Shown one piece after another: positions 35,939-46,041 of a stretch of DNA of 64,000 bases; within the stretch, counting starts at the first letter, position 1, and each line of letters opens with the position of its first letter. This DNA comes from Methylicorpusculum sp. (GTDB lineage Bacteria > Pseudomonadota > Gammaproteobacteria > Methylococcales > Methylomonadaceae), in NCBI RefSeq assembly GCF_030651835.1, contig NZ_JAUSBX010000090.1:1-64000 (forward strand). The letters run 5' to 3'. The notes beneath the pieces were generated by a model. That model ran no database searches, had not been told where the DNA came from, and saw only the letters and a program-made list of their open reading frames with translations. The position numbers and the translations under genes are program-made.

Positions 35939-36349
35939 CTATAGCACCAATACGGCAACGCATGCGACACCCAGCGTGCATCCTGAAATCATTTTTAATT
36001 TTTTTCCTATAGAAAGCGATAACCAATGCACAAGGATCCGCTCTTTTTGTTGAATCCACCAATCAGGAAACTCACGTTTCAAATCGAAATAAAGCCTCTT
36101 TGAATAAATCAAAACACGGTACGCAATAAAAATAAACAAGCCCATCATGATGTAAAACACGATGATCTGAGTCGTATGCCGGCTGGTATGAAAAAAATGT
36201 TCGATAATTTCATCCAGCGTAAACTCAAGCAATTCGAACAGCCCCACTATGGTTGATTCCACCAGGGAATAAGCCACATCAGGCATCATGACCATGAGAA
36301 TCCCGAAGACCAATACAAAAGCAAGTTTTAAGTGTGTTGAAATGACCAT
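35939..36349 (-). CDS. Hypothetical membrane protein
   Basis: 136 aa with several hydrophobic segments; no recognised family. Confidence 0.55.
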   Translation of the reverse strand: MVISTHLKLAFVLVFGILMVMMPDVAYSLVESTIVGLFELLEFTLDEIIEHFFHTSRHTTQIIVFYIMMGLFIFIAYRVLIYSKRLYFDLKREFPDWWIQQKERILVHWLSLSIGKKLKMISGCTLGVACVAVLVL

Positions 36350-36625
36350 ATCTGCCTTTCCGTTAAATAGTGACCAAAATGCCTATCGTTTTAAAGTTCA
36401 ACGGCAACCGGATTAACCACGAGCCAAAACCGGTTAAGCCTGCCTATTTTTACGCTTAGTAGTGTATCGACACATTCTTTCAAAAACCTTTCAACTTGCC
36501 TTTTTCAAACTTATTTGGCGCTGCGCTTGGTTTCATTGAGCTATCGCGGGGCAAAGACTTAAACAAGGTTGACAAGCGATGCCTTAACAGATTAATTTCG
36601 CTCTCTTTATTCTTCGGACAGATCT

Positions 36626-37642
36626 ATGACAGACCAGCACTTAGCCGATTGGCAACAGCGTGCTCAAGTTTTTGAAAAAGCGATCAATTCTGTAGTGGTT
36701 GGACTGGAAAGACCGGTGCGATTGATCACCACGGCCGTTTTTTCGCGGGGGCATGTGATGCTGGAAGGTGATGTGGGCGTGGGCAAAACGACGCTGCTGC
36801 GGGCGGTTGCAAGAGGCATAGGCGGCGCTTACGAGCGCATCGAAGGTACTATCGACCTGATGCCCAATGATCTGGTCTATCACACCTATATCAACGAACT
36901 GGGTAAGCCACAGGTTGATCCTGGCCCGATTCTTAAACACGGCGAACATCTTGCCACGTTCTTTTTTAACGAGGTCAATCGCGCCCGCCCTCAAGTCCAT
37001 TCATTGTTGCTGCGAGTAATGGCAGAGAAATCGGTCACTGCATTTAACCGGGAATATTATTTTCCGCACTTACAAGTTTTTGCCGACCGCAACCGAGTCG
37101 AAAAAGACGAAACATTCGAAATACCCTCGGCAGCACGCGACCGGTTCATGCTGGAATTGCGGATCGAAACACCTCAAAATTCGGATTTGCAAAAAGAGTT
37201 GATGTTCAACCCCAAGTTTTACGATGTCGACCATCTGATTGAAACCATCGATGCGGGCATTCTGCCCTACCGAGAACTCAACGGAATTGGGCAAGCGATA
37301 CAGCATCAGATTCAAGCCAGCGGAACGCTGCAGAATTATGCATTGGAATTATGGCAGGCAACGCGCGATCCAAAAGCCTTTGGCATTTCGATAGACAATG
37401 TCGATATGGACAGGCTGATTCTCGCCGGCGCCAGTGCCAGAGGCGCAGCCATGTTAATGCGCGCAGCACGGGTTACGGCCTGGTTAAACAACCGCAATCA
37501 TGTATTGCCTGAAGATATCAGAGATATTTTTCACGAAGCAATGGCGCACCGAATTTTCTTTAATCCCACCTATGAACTGCGCAGAACGCACATTGCCGAA
37601 CAGCTCAGCAAAAAAATTCTGCAGCAGATTGCTGCGCCCTGA
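36626..37642 (+). CDS. mxaR: MoxR/MxaR-like AAA+ ATPase
   Basis: Walker A GDVGVGKTT; FADRNRVEKDETFEIPSAARDRF; first gene of a MoxR/DUF58/MxaA/vWA cassette. Confidence 0.85.
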   Translation: MTDQHLADWQQRAQVFEKAINSVVVGLERPVRLITTAVFSRGHVMLEGDVGVGKTTLLRAVARGIGGAYERIEGTIDLMPNDLVYHTYINELGKPQVDPGPILKHGEHLATFFFNEVNRARPQVHSLLLRVMAEKSVTAFNREYYFPHLQVFADRNRVEKDETFEIPSAARDRFMLELRIETPQNSDLQKELMFNPKFYDVDHLIETIDAGILPYRELNGIGQAIQHQIQASGTLQNYALELWQATRDPKAFGISIDNVDMDRLILAGASARGAAMLMRAARVTAWLNNRNHVLPEDIRDIFHEAMAHRIFFNPTYELRRTHIAEQLSKKILQQIAAP

Positions 37643-37651
37643 TTGCCCCGC

Positions 37652-38485
37652 ATGATTGAAGAATTTCACTATCAGATTCCCTGGCGGACCAGCAGCGCTC
37701 ATCCGGGCCGCCATCCCGGCCAGCACAGCGGCGGAGAACATGACTTTCAGGGCCATGCTCCGCTGATTTCAAGACCGGAAGCACATAATATCGATGTGCA
37801 TGCCAGCCTGCTCGATCCGTTTCAGCAATTTGTGGTCAAAACATTCCGGCAACGCAGCGTGATTAACGTCACTGTCATCGCCGATTTATCCGCGTCCATG
37901 GGTTTTCAGAACAAAATGGCAACGCTGGCCAAATTCACCGAGCAGGCCGCTTATTCAGCGTTCCGTAGCGGCGATCATTTTGGCTTTATGGGCTGCGGGG
38001 AAGATATTATTCCTGAATTTTATCTGCCGCCTCGCTGGTACAAAGGCGGCACAACGGAACTGACTGAAAGCCTCAGGCATTACCGTCCGGCATCAACCAA
38101 CGCAAAAGGTCTGCTTGCTGTTCAGGAATACTGTCCTCGCCACCGCTCCCTGATTTTTCTGGTTTCCGATTTTCACTATCCGTTACAGGATATTGCAACG
38201 CTTTTCGACTCATTACTGAAACATGATGTTATTCCTGTCGTTATGTGGCATCCCGATGAATATGAGCAATTGCCGGAATGGGGCTTATTCACCCTATCGG
38301 ACCCTGAAACAGGACGCGAAAAAACACTGCTGATGCGCCCAGGCCTTAAAAAGAAAATCATCCAGGCTTTCAATGCCCAACGTGAACAGCTCAAGCATCT
38401 GTTCATTCGTTACGGTCGGCAGCCTTTTTATCTCCATGATGCCTTTGAGGCAGACCAGATGACACGCTATTTTTATGAACAATAA
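37652..38485 (+). CDS. mxaS: DUF58 family protein, MxaS-like
   Basis: MIDAS-like VIADLSASMG; position after MoxR ATPase. Confidence 0.75.
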   Translation: MIEEFHYQIPWRTSSAHPGRHPGQHSGGEHDFQGHAPLISRPEAHNIDVHASLLDPFQQFVVKTFRQRSVINVTVIADLSASMGFQNKMATLAKFTEQAAYSAFRSGDHFGFMGCGEDIIPEFYLPPRWYKGGTTELTESLRHYRPASTNAKGLLAVQEYCPRHRSLIFLVSDFHYPLQDIATLFDSLLKHDVIPVVMWHPDEYEQLPEWGLFTLSDPETGREKTLLMRPGLKKKIIQAFNAQREQLKHLFIRYGRQPFYLHDAFEADQMTRYFYEQ

Positions 38486-39392
38486 TTTGCTGAGCTGGCT
38501 GGTTTTCTTCGTTTTACTGATGACTGGCAGCGCTGCCTCCTCCGAATCATCCCGTATTATCGTGGAACTGGAAGCGCCTCGGGCCTATGGCTATTCGCTG
38601 GGAGACAAAATCACGTTGAAAACCCATATCAAAACACCCTTGTTTTATCAACTGGAAACGGGATTTCTACCCAATCCCGGACCTTTGAATGACTGGTTGA
38701 AACTGGATTCTGTCGAGCTTTTGGATGCGCAATCAGGTTTTGATTATGCCCTGGCGTTGACCTATCAGGTGTTTAAAAGTGTTGATTCGGCAACTGAACT
38801 GACCATTCCCGCCTTGCCCATCCGCTTTTCACATACCGGGACATCAGAAACTGAACATATTCCGGCCTGGACGTTCGGTTATAGCCCGCTGCTGCCTAAA
38901 TCAAAAGCCGATGCCCAGATTCAACCCGAACCGGAATTATCAGCGGTACTTATCAGCCCGGACCAGCATGCGCTGAGACTCACGTTATTGTGGACCTGTG
39001 CAGCGATTATCTTGCTATATATCGTTTGGTTTTACGGCAAGATTCCGTTTTTAGAGCGCTATTCCGGTGCCTTCGGCCAAGCCTGCCGGGATCTGAAAAA
39101 ATTAAAAAAACTACCCCCGTCACAGGAAACCAGTCAAAAAGCCATGCAATGCTTTCACCGGGCACTGAATCAATTAGCCGGTGAAACCGTATTTGCAGCG
39201 CAACTGCCCGAATTTTTCAACCGTTTCCCTCAATTCAAACCGCTTCAAGACCGCACCGGCATTTTTTTCCAGGCTTCCGAGCGGCTGTTTTTTTCAAGCC
39301 ATCCGGATACCAAAACCATGATTGCTGTCGAGAAAATCGAGGAATTATGTCTGCTGTACCGCAAACTGGAGAGGAGCAGGCGTTGGATATAG
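38475..39392 (+). CDS. mxaA: MxaA-like membrane-anchored protein
   Basis: Signal-like N-terminus, one internal TM, position in cassette. Confidence 0.6.
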   Translation: MNNNLLSWLVFFVLLMTGSAASSESSRIIVELEAPRAYGYSLGDKITLKTHIKTPLFYQLETGFLPNPGPLNDWLKLDSVELLDAQSGFDYALALTYQVFKSVDSATELTIPALPIRFSHTGTSETEHIPAWTFGYSPLLPKSKADAQIQPEPELSAVLISPDQHALRLTLLWTCAAIILLYIVWFYGKIPFLERYSGAFGQACRDLKKLKKLPPSQETSQKAMQCFHRALNQLAGETVFAAQLPEFFNRFPQFKPLQDRTGIFFQASERLFFSSHPDTKTMIAVEKIEELCLLYRKLERSRRWI

Positions 39393-40384
39393 GCTTAACA
39401 TACCCATGGGCGCTGCTGCTTTTACCACTGGCCCTCGTACCTTTTTTTGCCAGTCAGGCTAAAGCACTACGTTATTCAAGCCTGAGCATTCTGCCTTTTG
39501 ATGGCTTATCGTTCCTGTTTTCTAACGGCGTAAAACTGCTGACAGCCCTCGTCATGCTGCTTTTGGTTGTCAGCCTGACCAAGCCCTATCAAAAGGAACA
39601 AACGGTCGAGCGTATGGGCAAAGGCGCTCAAATTGTTATTTTGCTGGACCGCAGCGCCAGCATGAACGAGAACTTCGCAGGACGCTATTTCGGCGGCGGA
39701 GCCAGCGAAAGCAAAGTCGCGATGGCAAGACAACTGCTCAGCGAGTTTGTCTTGCAGCGCCAAGACGACTTTTTCGGCATGATCTCGTTCAGCACCGCTC
39801 CCATTCATGTGTTGCCGCTCACTCAGGATAAAGAAGCCATTCTGGCGGCAATCAGGGCGACTAAAACCAGAGGGCGAGGCGTTACCAACATCGCCCCAGG
39901 GCTTTATATGGCTTTGAGCTATTTTACCGGCATACCGGTGACCGGTTCCCGCGTCATCCTGCTGGTGTCTGACGGTGCGGCAAAAATTGACATCGACACC
40001 CAAACCACGCTGACCCAGCTGTTTCATCAAAATCGGGTCATGTTGTACTGGGTGTACCTGCGTAACAAGGACAGCGCAGGCCTGGATGCCAAACCCGCCA
40101 ATGTCAACGAGTCGACAACGCCGGAATATTTTTTGCACCAGTATTTTCAGTCCATGGGGATTCCTTACCGGTCATTTGAAGCCGAAAATCCTCAGGCGCT
40201 ACAAGAGGCCATTAAAGCGATAGGGGAACTGGAGAACAAGCCCATTCGTTATTCAGAGAAAATCCCGCGCAAAGATTTGGCTGAAACCTGCTATCTGTGG
40301 TCGATTGCCGGTTTATTCGCATTATTACTGATTAAGTATTACGAACTAAAAACCGAACAGAAACTGATCAAGCGCTATTCTTAG
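39347..40384 (+). CDS. mxaC: von Willebrand factor A domain membrane protein, MxaC-like
   Basis: N-terminal TMs, MIDAS IVILLDRSASMNENF, C-terminal TM; start may be downstream (TTG at 39383). Confidence 0.7.
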   Translation: MSAVPQTGEEQALDIGLTYPWALLLLPLALVPFFASQAKALRYSSLSILPFDGLSFLFSNGVKLLTALVMLLLVVSLTKPYQKEQTVERMGKGAQIVILLDRSASMNENFAGRYFGGGASESKVAMARQLLSEFVLQRQDDFFGMISFSTAPIHVLPLTQDKEAILAAIRATKTRGRGVTNIAPGLYMALSYFTGIPVTGSRVILLVSDGAAKIDIDTQTTLTQLFHQNRVMLYWVYLRNKDSAGLDAKPANVNESTTPEYFLHQYFQSMGIPYRSFEAENPQALQEAIKAIGELENKPIRYSEKIPRKDLAETCYLWSIAGLFALLLIKYYELKTEQKLIKRYS

Positions 40385-40477
40385 ACGCAAGAGTTATAAT
40401 TCAGTTGATTACCCAAAAACACCGTTCACACTCAATTCCGTCAAAGGGTGAACGGTTTTGTCATCGCCTGGACACCA

Positions 40478-41857
40478 CTAATCGGTCTTTGCAAGTACAC
40501 ACTGATTGCGCCCGTTTTTCTTAGCATGGTACATGGCATCGTCCGCCGCATTGATCAGCCGTTCATAATCAGGGTGTCCCTCGTGCAATGCGATACCCAC
40601 ACTTACTGTCAGATTGGTTATATTGTTGCCGTTAACACTAAAATCAAACGCCTCAAATTTAGTGCGTAAGTTCTCTGCCACGTTCATGGCGATTTCTTGA
40701 TTGACCTCTACCAATACGACCATAATCTCCTCCCCACCATAACGAAACACAAAATCACCAATCCTCAGTGAATTTCGGATAATATCAGCCGCCTTTTTTA
40801 GAACAGTATCGCCTATGCTATGACCCCAGGTATCGTTGACCCGTTTAAAATGGTCCAGATCAATCAGCATGATAGCGAAACGATTGCCCGTTTTAATGCT
40901 CATCGAAATCTCACGGCTCAACACGGAAGGTAAAAACCGGCGGTTGAGCAAATGGGTCAAATCATCACGCCCATTTTCCACTTCCAAAAAACGGTCAAAC
41001 ATGGAGCTGAACATAAACATGATGCCGGCAACCGTTTCGTCTATTTCATTGACCAGTTTTGATACGTCACCTGATCGTTGTTGCACTTTCAGTAATAAGT
41101 CGTCGTCAATTTTTGAAATCAACAGAGTGATTTCCTGAATTTCCGTAGCGTCCTTAAACAGCGTCATGGCTTTGTGCCGAAACCACAAGCCAAATTCAGA
41201 AGCGCCAATCTTTTGCATTTCGCAGCAATTTTCCGGTTGATTCGCGTGTAACAAAAAACCACGCTCCCAGCCCAGCAGACAAGCCCTAAGGCGTTCACGC
41301 TCAGCCACAATGTTCTGGCCCACCGCAAACCGGCGATAAGACTCATCATTTCGTGTCTGGGATTCGAAATTTTCGATATAAGCCTCATTCATAATATCAA
41401 TCGCATGGTCGAACAGTTCATAGACAAGGCATATCACCTTAGCCAGCTCGTTTCTCTGAAGATCCGAACCTTGAAGATCCCTGGCAATAACCTGTTTCAT
41501 TTTGCCAGCGCTTTTAGCCACCACAGAAACGGGCACCTGCAATCGTGCGTGAACCTTACCGACATGCAATTGCCGCTCGACCTTGCCTCTGACTTCATCC
41601 GGTTTTGAAACTACAAAAACCCCTTTTAGCCACTCCACCATCGAGGCATGCAAGCGTTGCTGAACCTCTACCTGTGTCAGAAACTTTGCCGTCTGGTTAT
41701 CCTGCAAAATCATGTCATAAAAAAGTTCAGCGAAATTTTCCGCCCTGGCGCAAATCATGGAGTACAACTGATCCTGAAGAGGAATAGCAGCCTCATTGCA
41801 GATGGCTATCCAAGTATTTACCGCTTCGTCAAATTTGTCCCCGGAAACCCCTGCCAT
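40478..41857 (-). CDS. Globin-coupled sensor diguanylate cyclase (DosC-like)
   Basis: C-terminal GGDEF domain (FRYGGEEIMVVL); N-terminal GCS-like HVGKVHARLQVPVS; middle domain SEFGLWFRHKA. Confidence 0.8.
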   Translation of the reverse strand: MAGVSGDKFDEAVNTWIAICNEAAIPLQDQLYSMICARAENFAELFYDMILQDNQTAKFLTQVEVQQRLHASMVEWLKGVFVVSKPDEVRGKVERQLHVGKVHARLQVPVSVVAKSAGKMKQVIARDLQGSDLQRNELAKVICLVYELFDHAIDIMNEAYIENFESQTRNDESYRRFAVGQNIVAERERLRACLLGWERGFLLHANQPENCCEMQKIGASEFGLWFRHKAMTLFKDATEIQEITLLISKIDDDLLLKVQQRSGDVSKLVNEIDETVAGIMFMFSSMFDRFLEVENGRDDLTHLLNRRFLPSVLSREISMSIKTGNRFAIMLIDLDHFKRVNDTWGHSIGDTVLKKAADIIRNSLRIGDFVFRYGGEEIMVVLVEVNQEIAMNVAENLRTKFEAFDFSVNGNNITNLTVSVGIALHEGHPDYERLINAADDAMYHAKKNGRNQCVLAKTD

Positions 41858-42037
41858 TTACTATCCCCCTCGGATTCAAAGCAGTTACGCCGGTTTGTAC
41901 GATTACAAACCCGCTAAAACCGGCTATTGTATTACTGTTTGCTTATATGTTGTGTACAAAGTTCCAGGAAAATTTATGATGCCTTAACTGAGGGAATGGT
42001 TTGATATGAAGGAAAGTGGGTGGCTATTGATAGAGGA

Positions 42038-42517
42038 TTAACGGCCGCAGCACCGTTTAAACTTTTTGCCGCTACCGCAGGTACATGGCGCGTTTTTACC
42101 GGGTTTTTCAGAAGGGGCCTGTTTTAAAAACCGAACATCGCCATCGACATAATACCAACCGCCTGATGTATATTGAAAATAGCTGCGCTCATGCATTAGA
42201 TGGGGCGAACTATCAAGCTGGTAATGCGCTTTAAATTCCACCCAGCCTTCGCGGTCGCTCTCTAGCCCCAGCTGGGTACTGATAATTTCAAGTTTCTGCC
42301 AAACAGTCCGGTCGCCGCTAAGATCCAACACGTTAGGCCGGGTTTTGGCGGCCCATGTTAACAACAGATAGCTTTCATTCTTTGTTACAAAAGCGCTATA
42401 CCGAGCTCTCATCAAGACTTCAGCTCTGGCAGGCTTAGCTTCCCCTGCGTGGTAAATGCCGCAACAAGCTTCATAAACCAAGCCTGAGCCGCAAAAACAA
42501 GGGGTCAAAAAATTCAA
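42038..42517 (-). CDS. YchJ-like SEC-C motif protein
   Basis: CFCGSGLVYEACCG N-terminal and CTCGSGKKFKRCCG C-terminal motifs. Confidence 0.9.
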   Translation of the reverse strand: MNFLTPCFCGSGLVYEACCGIYHAGEAKPARAEVLMRARYSAFVTKNESYLLLTWAAKTRPNVLDLSGDRTVWQKLEIISTQLGLESDREGWVEFKAHYQLDSSPHLMHERSYFQYTSGGWYYVDGDVRFLKQAPSEKPGKNAPCTCGSGKKFKRCCGR

Positions 42518-42564
42518 TGTACTCTGCCGAGAACTGATTGTTTAAGATTGCTCAAAGAGCGTGT

Positions 42565-43218
42565 CTATCGCGTTCCAAATACCACTATCGTTTTGCCATG
42601 GGCAGAAATCAGTCCTTTATCTTCTAATTCTTTTAGCACCCGTCCGGCCATTTCGCGAGAACAGCCAACGATACGACCAATTTCCTGGCGGGTAATGTGC
42701 AACTGCATGCCGTCCGGATGAGTCATCGCATCGGGTTCTTTGCATAGATCAAGCAAAGTACGAGCGATACGGCCTTCCACATCCATAAAAGCCAGATCGC
42801 GAAATTTACGACTGGTAATCAATAAACGCGAAGCCAATTGTTCTCCCAGCATATACAAAATTGCGGGAGCAAATTCCAGCAGCTCTTTTTTTAAGGCCTG
42901 CCGCAAACGCTCATAGCCAATCTCGGCGAGACGACAAGGCGTTCGGGTTGTAACAGAAACTTCACGTGCTTCGGTTTGTTTGAAAACACCTATTTCACCA
43001 ATAAAATCGTGTTTATTCAGATAGGCAAGAATTAATTCCCTGCCATCGTCGTCTTCGACGCCGATGCTTACCGAACCTTCAATGATGAAATAAAGCCTGT
43101 CGCCAACGTCACCCGGTCGAATGATAGTAGCTTTTGATGGATAGGATTTCGTGTGGCATAAATGTAAAAAAGGCGCCAAGGCCTCTTTATAAGCGGGTTC
43201 GTTCGATATATACGTCAT
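42565..43218 (-). CDS. CRP/FNR family transcriptional regulator (Crp/Vfr-like)
   Basis: cNMP-binding fold, HTH TRQEIGRIVGCSREMAGRVLKELEDKGLI. Confidence 0.9.
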   Translation of the reverse strand: MTYISNEPAYKEALAPFLHLCHTKSYPSKATIIRPGDVGDRLYFIIEGSVSIGVEDDDGRELILAYLNKHDFIGEIGVFKQTEAREVSVTTRTPCRLAEIGYERLRQALKKELLEFAPAILYMLGEQLASRLLITSRKFRDLAFMDVEGRIARTLLDLCKEPDAMTHPDGMQLHITRQEIGRIVGCSREMAGRVLKELEDKGLISAHGKTIVVFGTR

Positions 43219-43361
43219 AACAACTCATCATCCCATAACACTGTTGCGAAAAAAGTATCCGTTAACAGTGCCCCATTTTTCAAAAAAAATCAACTACGGT
43301 TATCTTTCAATTAAGAATTAGTATGTTAATCTATGCGCATTTTTTCGGTGGAGGAGACCTG

Positions 43362-43778
43362 ATGGAAGCAAAAGTCAAATGGGTTGACGGCGTCATGTTT
43401 GTCGGCGAAACCGGTAGCGGCCATGCCATTGTTATTGATGGACCGGCCGATCATGGCGGCCGCAATATGGGAGCCCGCCCCATGGAATTACTGCTTTTAG
43501 GGGTAGGCGGCTGCTCATCTTTCGATGTGGTGCAAATTTTACAAAAAGGCCGTAACGATATTGTCGACTGTGTCTGCGAAGTTTCGGCTGAACGTGTCGA
43601 TGCCATTCCCAGTGTATTCAGTAAAATTCATTTACATTTTGTTGTTTCCGGCAAGGATCTCAAAGAGGCCGCCGTTGAACGCGCTGTCAAATTGTCAGCG
43701 GAAAAGTATTGTTCTGCATCCATTATGCTGGGCAAAGTGGTTGATATAACCCATGATTTTGAAGTAAAAGAGGTTTAA
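43362..43778 (+). CDS. OsmC family protein
   Basis: RPMELLLLGVGGCSSFDVVQIL; SAEKYCSASIMLGK. Confidence 0.88.
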   Translation: MEAKVKWVDGVMFVGETGSGHAIVIDGPADHGGRNMGARPMELLLLGVGGCSSFDVVQILQKGRNDIVDCVCEVSAERVDAIPSVFSKIHLHFVVSGKDLKEAAVERAVKLSAEKYCSASIMLGKVVDITHDFEVKEV

Positions 43779-43782
43779 ATAA

Positions 43783-44568
43783 TTGAAAAAATTAAAATTA
43801 CAGGGCTTTAACAATTTAACGAAGTCGCTCAGCTTTAATATTTACGATGTTTGTTATGCTTCTGCCGATAAACAAAAAGCATACATCGATTATATCGACG
43901 AAGCTTATAACGCAGACCGGTTGACACAAATTTTAAAAGACGTTGCAGATATTATTGGTGCGCAAATTTTGAATATCGCCCACCAGGATTACGATCCACA
44001 GGGAGCCAGCGTTACGATGCTGATCTCCGAAGGTATGGACCACGACGATTCTGACGAGATGAATGCAGAATCTCCTGGCCCTTTACCTGAGACCGTATTG
44101 GCGCATTTAGATAAAAGTCACATCACCGTGCATACTTACCCTGAAAGCCATCCCAATAATGGCATCAGCACCTTTAGAGCGGATATTGATGTCTCGACCT
44201 GCGGCAGAATTTCACCGCTTAAAGCGTTGAATTATCTGATCCATAGTTTCGAATCGGATATCGTCATCATGGACTACAAGGTGCGCGGCTTTACCCGTGA
44301 TGTCTCAGGTAAAAAACACTATATCGATCATAGCATTACCTCGATCCAGAATTACATTTCCGAAGAAACTCGGAATAATTATCAAATGATCGATGTCAAC
44401 GTGTATCAGGAAAATTTATTCCATACCAAGATGATGCTCAAAGAAACCGAACTGGAAAATTATCTTTTTGAAAAAGAAAGCGAGTTTTCTCACCACCAAA
44501 AGCTGGAGATCCAAGACCGGCTTCAGAAAGAAATGGCTGAAATTTTCTACGGCCGAAATTATAACTAA
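43783..44568 (+). CDS. speD: S-adenosylmethionine decarboxylase proenzyme
   Basis: TTG start; [48 protein letters not shown]. Confidence 0.93.
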   Translation: MKKLKLQGFNNLTKSLSFNIYDVCYASADKQKAYIDYIDEAYNADRLTQILKDVADIIGAQILNIAHQDYDPQGASVTMLISEGMDHDDSDEMNAESPGPLPETVLAHLDKSHITVHTYPESHPNNGISTFRADIDVSTCGRISPLKALNYLIHSFESDIVIMDYKVRGFTRDVSGKKHYIDHSITSIQNYISEETRNNYQMIDVNVYQENLFHTKMMLKETELENYLFEKESEFSHHQKLEIQDRLQKEMAEIFYGRNYN

Positions 44569-44649
44569 CAGCCATACTGGATTCTTGGGTTGCCGCTGTT
44601 TGACAACCCAACATCCGACTCGTCCCCATGAAACCAAGCGGATCACAAA

Positions 44650-45129
44650 CTACTTGGTGACCTTATTTTCCCTGAGCGCGTCAATAATAGACTGATACTC
44701 GTCAACTTTAGGCCGGTATAAGAACACTGCCAACCCGGACAACACGGCGAAAATTGTCAAGGTATTATCGTCATCACCGATGAGGTACATAACAACGCCA
44801 AGAATCGCTATGGTTTCTGCAAAAAGCAGCGACATCATGACCGTTAACAAATAACGTTGTTTAGCCGTTTTTTCGCCGGGCATGGTTTGGTTGAGCCTTA
44901 ACAGGATATGGCGCAGCAGGTTGTTTAGCGGAAACCCGATAATGACCAGCACGTAAAACAGTGTTCTAATCAATATCCGCTGATCTTCCTGCATGACTTG
45001 CCGCCAGGTCTCGCCGTAAAATTCACAGACCGCAAGCATTACGATCAAACTTATTACTGTCGACCACACCAGGATCCAGTGTACTTTGAGATCTGCTTTG
45101 AGTGGATTATCTGATTCTGATATGAACAT
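44650..45129 (-). CDS. Hypothetical membrane protein
   Basis: 159 aa, four hydrophobic segments. Confidence 0.55.
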   Translation of the reverse strand: MFISESDNPLKADLKVHWILVWSTVISLIVMLAVCEFYGETWRQVMQEDQRILIRTLFYVLVIIGFPLNNLLRHILLRLNQTMPGEKTAKQRYLLTVMMSLLFAETIAILGVVMYLIGDDDNTLTIFAVLSGLAVFLYRPKVDEYQSIIDALRENKVTK

Positions 45130-45170
45130 GCTATTTCCTGACGACGGGCTTTCTGAATAAGATCCGAAGG

Positions 45171-45758
45171 CTATTCTGGTTTTGGTTTATAGGCACGCAT
45201 GATCATCAGAAACGCCAAAAAATCGTAAAGACCATGAATAATCATCGGACCCAACAGATTTCGTTCATCTCCGTAATCCAGCGACAACCCCAGATAAATT
45301 CCGACCAGCATTGCCAATACGGCGTATAAAGGTGTAACGGCATGAACAAGGCCGAAAATGATATTACTGCCCAGTAAACCTATCAAACCGCCCCAGGCAT
45401 TTTCCATCCAGGGCTGAATCAGACCTCTGAATAATAATTCTTCTGAAAAACCGGCAATGGCTGACAAAAAAAACAAGTCGGTCCAGTGACAAGGGTACAG
45501 GTTTGTGCCCAAGGTATCCGATAAAAGCTGACGGATTTTCAGGATGGACTCAAGCTTGACGCGTTCCATACCCACAAAAAACAGAAATAAAGGCACGGTT
45601 CCCAACAGACCGACCATGACAGCCTGTTCCGAGAAAAAAAGCTGTTCGAAAGGGTTTATACCGGCAAGCCACCCCAACACGGCTGCAACGATAATCAATG
45701 ATCCTTCAAAATTACAGGCTGTCTTAAAAAATTGCGTGGAGTTATTCGAATCGGTCAT
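45171..45758 (-). CDS. CPBP family intramembrane metalloprotease
   Basis: FSEELLFRGLIQPW and NIIFGLVHA motifs. Confidence 0.88.
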   Translation of the reverse strand: MTDSNNSTQFFKTACNFEGSLIIVAAVLGWLAGINPFEQLFFSEQAVMVGLLGTVPLFLFFVGMERVKLESILKIRQLLSDTLGTNLYPCHWTDLFFLSAIAGFSEELLFRGLIQPWMENAWGGLIGLLGSNIIFGLVHAVTPLYAVLAMLVGIYLGLSLDYGDERNLLGPMIIHGLYDFLAFLMIMRAYKPKPE

Positions 45759-45825
45759 AACGTGTTCTTAAAAAGCCGGTAAAAAGATAGGATTAATGTT
45801 TCATGTCCAAATTGACTTAAAATGT

Positions 45826-46008
45826 CCTGATTGTAAAGATGCTTCAGCTGTAACTCTTTTTCCCCAGCCGACCGCGTCATTTCGGCAGGGATTGCCGAAA
45901 TCCAGACTACATGGATAGCTCGAAGCTTACCATCCATGGCACTGGATGCCCGTTTCCGGACGGGCATGACGAGCTTTTGGATTTAGCTGAAACAGCTTGC
46001 TAATCAGG
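45826..46008 (+). mobile_element. MITE-like element, family B copy 1
   Basis: TIR CCTGATTGTAAAGATGCTTCAGC / CCTGATTAGCAAGCTGTTTCAGC; perfect 8-bp direct repeats TAAAATGT (45818-45825, 46009-46016). Confidence 0.8.
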
Positions 46009-46041
46009 TAAAATGTTGCAATAGACTAAAAGGACAATTCA

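Noticed and set aside
36626-40384. Calling this a full methanol dehydrogenase operon
   Set aside because: No large PQQ dehydrogenase subunit, cytochrome or MxaJ/I/K/L/D homolog is visible nearby; only the RSAC-like accessory part is supported.
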